From: Gonocerus acuteangulatus
Taxonomy: Eukaryota > Arthropoda > Insecta > Hemiptera > Coreidae
DNA: 64,000 nt
NCBI GenBank assembly: GCA_946811695.1
Contig: OX328124.1
Coordinates: forward strand, 100,746,998-100,810,997
Direction of reading: 5' to 3'
Below the pieces are notes generated by a model. It saw only the letters and a program-made list of their open reading frames with translations, was not told the origin of the DNA and did not search any database. Below, piece by piece: positions 61,688-64,000 of this stretch (within the stretch, counting starts at the first letter, position 1; the number at the start of each line of letters is the position of its first letter). The translations under genes and the position numbers were made by a program.

Positions 61688-62558
61688 CTGTTCGCTCATT
61701 TCTGGCTTCCCTGATGGTCCGATTTTGATGAAATTTGGTACAAAAATCAGTCGTCCAATTTGAAAGGTCAAGTTCGTTAACCAGCAAAATCCGCCCACTG
61801 GAAGATGGCGTATCTTGGAGCTTATATAATACTTAGATTTAGCTAGCGACAATATTTTACACCGCAATTAAAGTGATTTGCTCTCCTTATAAACATAATA
61901 TTTATATTATAATATAAACATAATACATTAATTTGTCTGACAAAAAAAAAGTCCGACCCGCAGGAACTGCTTCATCTTAGCGCGGTTCCGTTCTTATCTC
62001 AAGTGCGATTAGTAAAGGAATATAGCAGCTATCGGTAGGTATTAGCACCATTTTTCCCCCTTAATATCTTCAAAACAGTTAAGAAATCGTGGGAAGTACG
62101 ATTTAACCATTCAAAAGCTTACTAAATTCTCTAAAAAAAAGATTCTGAAGCAAATTTCGATGGGGCAATGTCAGTCGGAGAAGTAAGTGCTTAAAACTAC
62201 GAAAGTGTTAGTTTTGTTATTTTAAACGGGTTTTTGTCACTGTTTACCTCACTTTTGTTTTTTAAGTTTATTTAACGGTGGAATGAGTATTTCATTAAAG
62301 CTGAGAAAATAAGAATCATATTGCTAATAGTGTTTTCCTAGAGTGAGCGTCGCGATGACGGGAGAGTCCCATCCGTTTAGAAAACTGTCAGTTTCCATAT
62401 GTGGCTCTTTAAGCTTCCTTCTCTTTGAAATTTTATTTTATATTTTTAACGACAGATCAAAACCTACCGATAGCTGCTACTATTCCTTTACTAATCGCAC
62501 TTCGGATAAGAACGGAACCACGCTAAGATGATGCAGTTCCTGCGAGTTAGACTTTTTA
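61384..62558 (+). mobile_element. F1 copy with both termini and a fold-back 3' part
   Basis: The 5' end TTTTAGCGAGGTTCC with hairpin (61388-61430), CTTATAAGGTTG, two (AT)n cores (61524-61590, 61640-61683) and the conserved block with 'gaagatggcg' follow the F1 plan to about 61810. From 61949 to 62558 lies a 610-bp fold-back. It starts with an inverted F1 terminus (AAAAAGTCCGACCCGCAGG) and ends with the normal one (GATGCAGTTCCTGCGAG…ACTTTTT), with arms of about 100 bp (to 62048 and from 62462). Confidence 0.7.
61524..61683. repeat. (AT)n microsatellites, F1 core
   Basis: Two AT tracts separated by 'cttaaaaaaacaaaagacaa'. The IYIYIY frames here are artefacts. Confidence 0.95.
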
Positions 62559-64000
62559 TTATCTAATGTGTGAAGAAACATAATAATTTGAACTTCTCTA
62601 AAACAAAAGAGTGTAAGAGAGGGAGGGCCATCTCTTGTGGAACAAGATGGAAGAAAGTGTTGAATCATTCATTTTTATTTATTCATTTTAGCAAACTCTT
62701 CTTGAGGCAGCGGGAAAAACAAAAGGAATCCCTTTTATTTTTTACTTCTTTTATATGCTGACGAGCAGGCTAAAAACAGTTTAGGATGGCTCATGAAGAA
62801 AGAGCAAAAAATATGGTAAAAAGAAATTATACTCACTGTGTTCAATGGCCCATTCCGACATCTAAAACAGGGGGTCATTCTTATCATTATTTCTGTATAA
62901 ATTCATTTTTTTCTGAACGTTTTTGTAAACTTCAAAAAAATTCTTGTATTATTTTTTTTTTTAATCACTTATTCTTCATTCTTTAGATTTAATTTGTAGC
63001 AGCACGGGACAATAAAACGGCCAGGGTGTTTGGTTGGAGTTCTTAGTTTATATAAATACCAATACATAGATGAATTTATGTTAAAGTTTTTTTGTTTTGT
63101 CTTTTAATATATTTCCACATCATTGTACTCCTAAGGTGGGGCATTTATCTTTCTGCAAATCCCATGTCATTAATGGCATATTAAGTGCGTCTAAAATATT
63201 TTACATAGAGTTAAATATTGAATCCTGTTTTACAATTTTTTTTTATAGCAGAACAAAGAAATTTTGATTAATTAAACAAAATTATACAGTATTAAAACTA
63301 AATTTAAATATTAATGGTGGATGATGTTTTCAGGAAGTGCCTCATTCCACTCTCATTTGGTAAATATTTTTGGCACCATGAAATAGTGTTTTGGGGCTGA
63401 TTTGCCTGTCTTTAATTTGTAAATATGCTTACGAAGACAAGGTATGGTTGGGATTGGGCTAGGAGAACAATCTCCATCTCTACTATAAATATGTTGAGTT
63501 TGCGTTCATTCGTAAATTAAATAAGGTTTATATCTCTTATGGTTATAGCAGGTTCATGCGTCAATGTAAGAAAGATTTTTTTTTCATAAGGCAATTCAAC
63601 CACACGGGTGATTGTTGCCTTTTGAAATAAAGGCTATGTTAGAAAGTTTGAATAAGCATAAGTATGCATTTGTATTTTCATGTCCTCTCAGTAATTGTGT
63701 TAGTGAGAATGTAAAACGTAGAACAGATTTTGCATGTTTGAGTTTTGGTAGATACTGATTGAAATGAATAAGAGCATTATATTTTTATAGGTAATTTAAG
63801 GTTATCAACATGTTAGATCCCAGGAAAAGTATTAGGTTACCAGCAGATTCAGGATGAACAATATATAGAATAAACCTTGTAAAAAATAACTTGAAATACC
63901 TTCCTAAATAGTAGGTAAAAGAACAGAAACATTAAATTTAAAGATTTACCATAGACTTAAATTGTTGGCAACCATTGTGCTGAAAAAGCTCAACAATCCC
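62559..64000. other. no recognisable feature
   Basis: AT-rich DNA. Frames of 62-66 codons near 62570-62986 have no recognised domain. Confidence 0.45.

Overview
The window looks like a non-coding, repeat-dominated stretch of an animal nuclear genome. An arthropod is most likely, judging by the mix of tRNA-derived SINEs, a Tigger/pogo element, Helitrons, hAT and PIF-type MITEs and very long (AT)n tracts; I cannot name the species. It is AT-rich, has no bacterial gene organisation, and carries a 200-N assembly gap at 45490-45689. Almost every long open frame falls inside a microsatellite, satellite or transposon. The only stretch that reads like an exon of a host gene is 49199-49300, a 102-bp phase 0-0 candidate.

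Two families of non-autonomous elements, called F1 and F2 here, give the window its character. Both start TTTTAGC plus a hairpin, carry an (AT)n core and a conserved block after it, and end with a small stem-loop and GGACTTTTT. In both, the start and end carry a matching 12-13 bp subterminal inverted repeat (F2: AGCACTTTCCTC/GAGGAAAGTGCT; F1: TTAGCGCGGTTCC/GGAACCGCGCTAA). F2 also has 3-4 central tandem units of about 140 bp. This is the layout of DINE-1-like (Helentron-associated) rolling-circle elements. Many of the long (AT)n tracts belong to these elements, and other transposons have inserted into the tracts.

Layout. 0-10 kb: F1 and F2 copies, a hAT MITE with target duplication, fold-back elements. 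10-18 kb: SINE1 inside (AT)n, then mostly featureless AT-rich DNA. 18-25 kb: three F2 copies, two forming an inverted pair around a LINE remnant and a PIF-like MITE, the third split by a pogo-like element. 26-32 kb: two fold-back elements, a SINE1 copy split by a 1.3-kb transposon with a near-perfect 94-bp palindrome, and a hAT element with target duplication. 32.1-33.5 kb: a 44-copy 32-bp minisatellite apparently grown from an F1 terminus. 37.2-44.3 kb: a large imperfect palindrome with two dead Tigger copies, Helitron ends and SINEs. 44.8-47 kb: a direct duplication around the gap. 47-57 kb: LINE remnant, candidate exon, second Helitron end, SINE2, and long empty stretches. 57.0-61.1 kb: a 137-copy 30-bp satellite. 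61.4-62.6 kb: an F1 copy with both ends; the rest is empty.

There is no gene pathway to describe. The biology here is transposon nesting, tandem-array birth and inverted duplication. Function calls rest on motif recognition by eye; no database search was possible.
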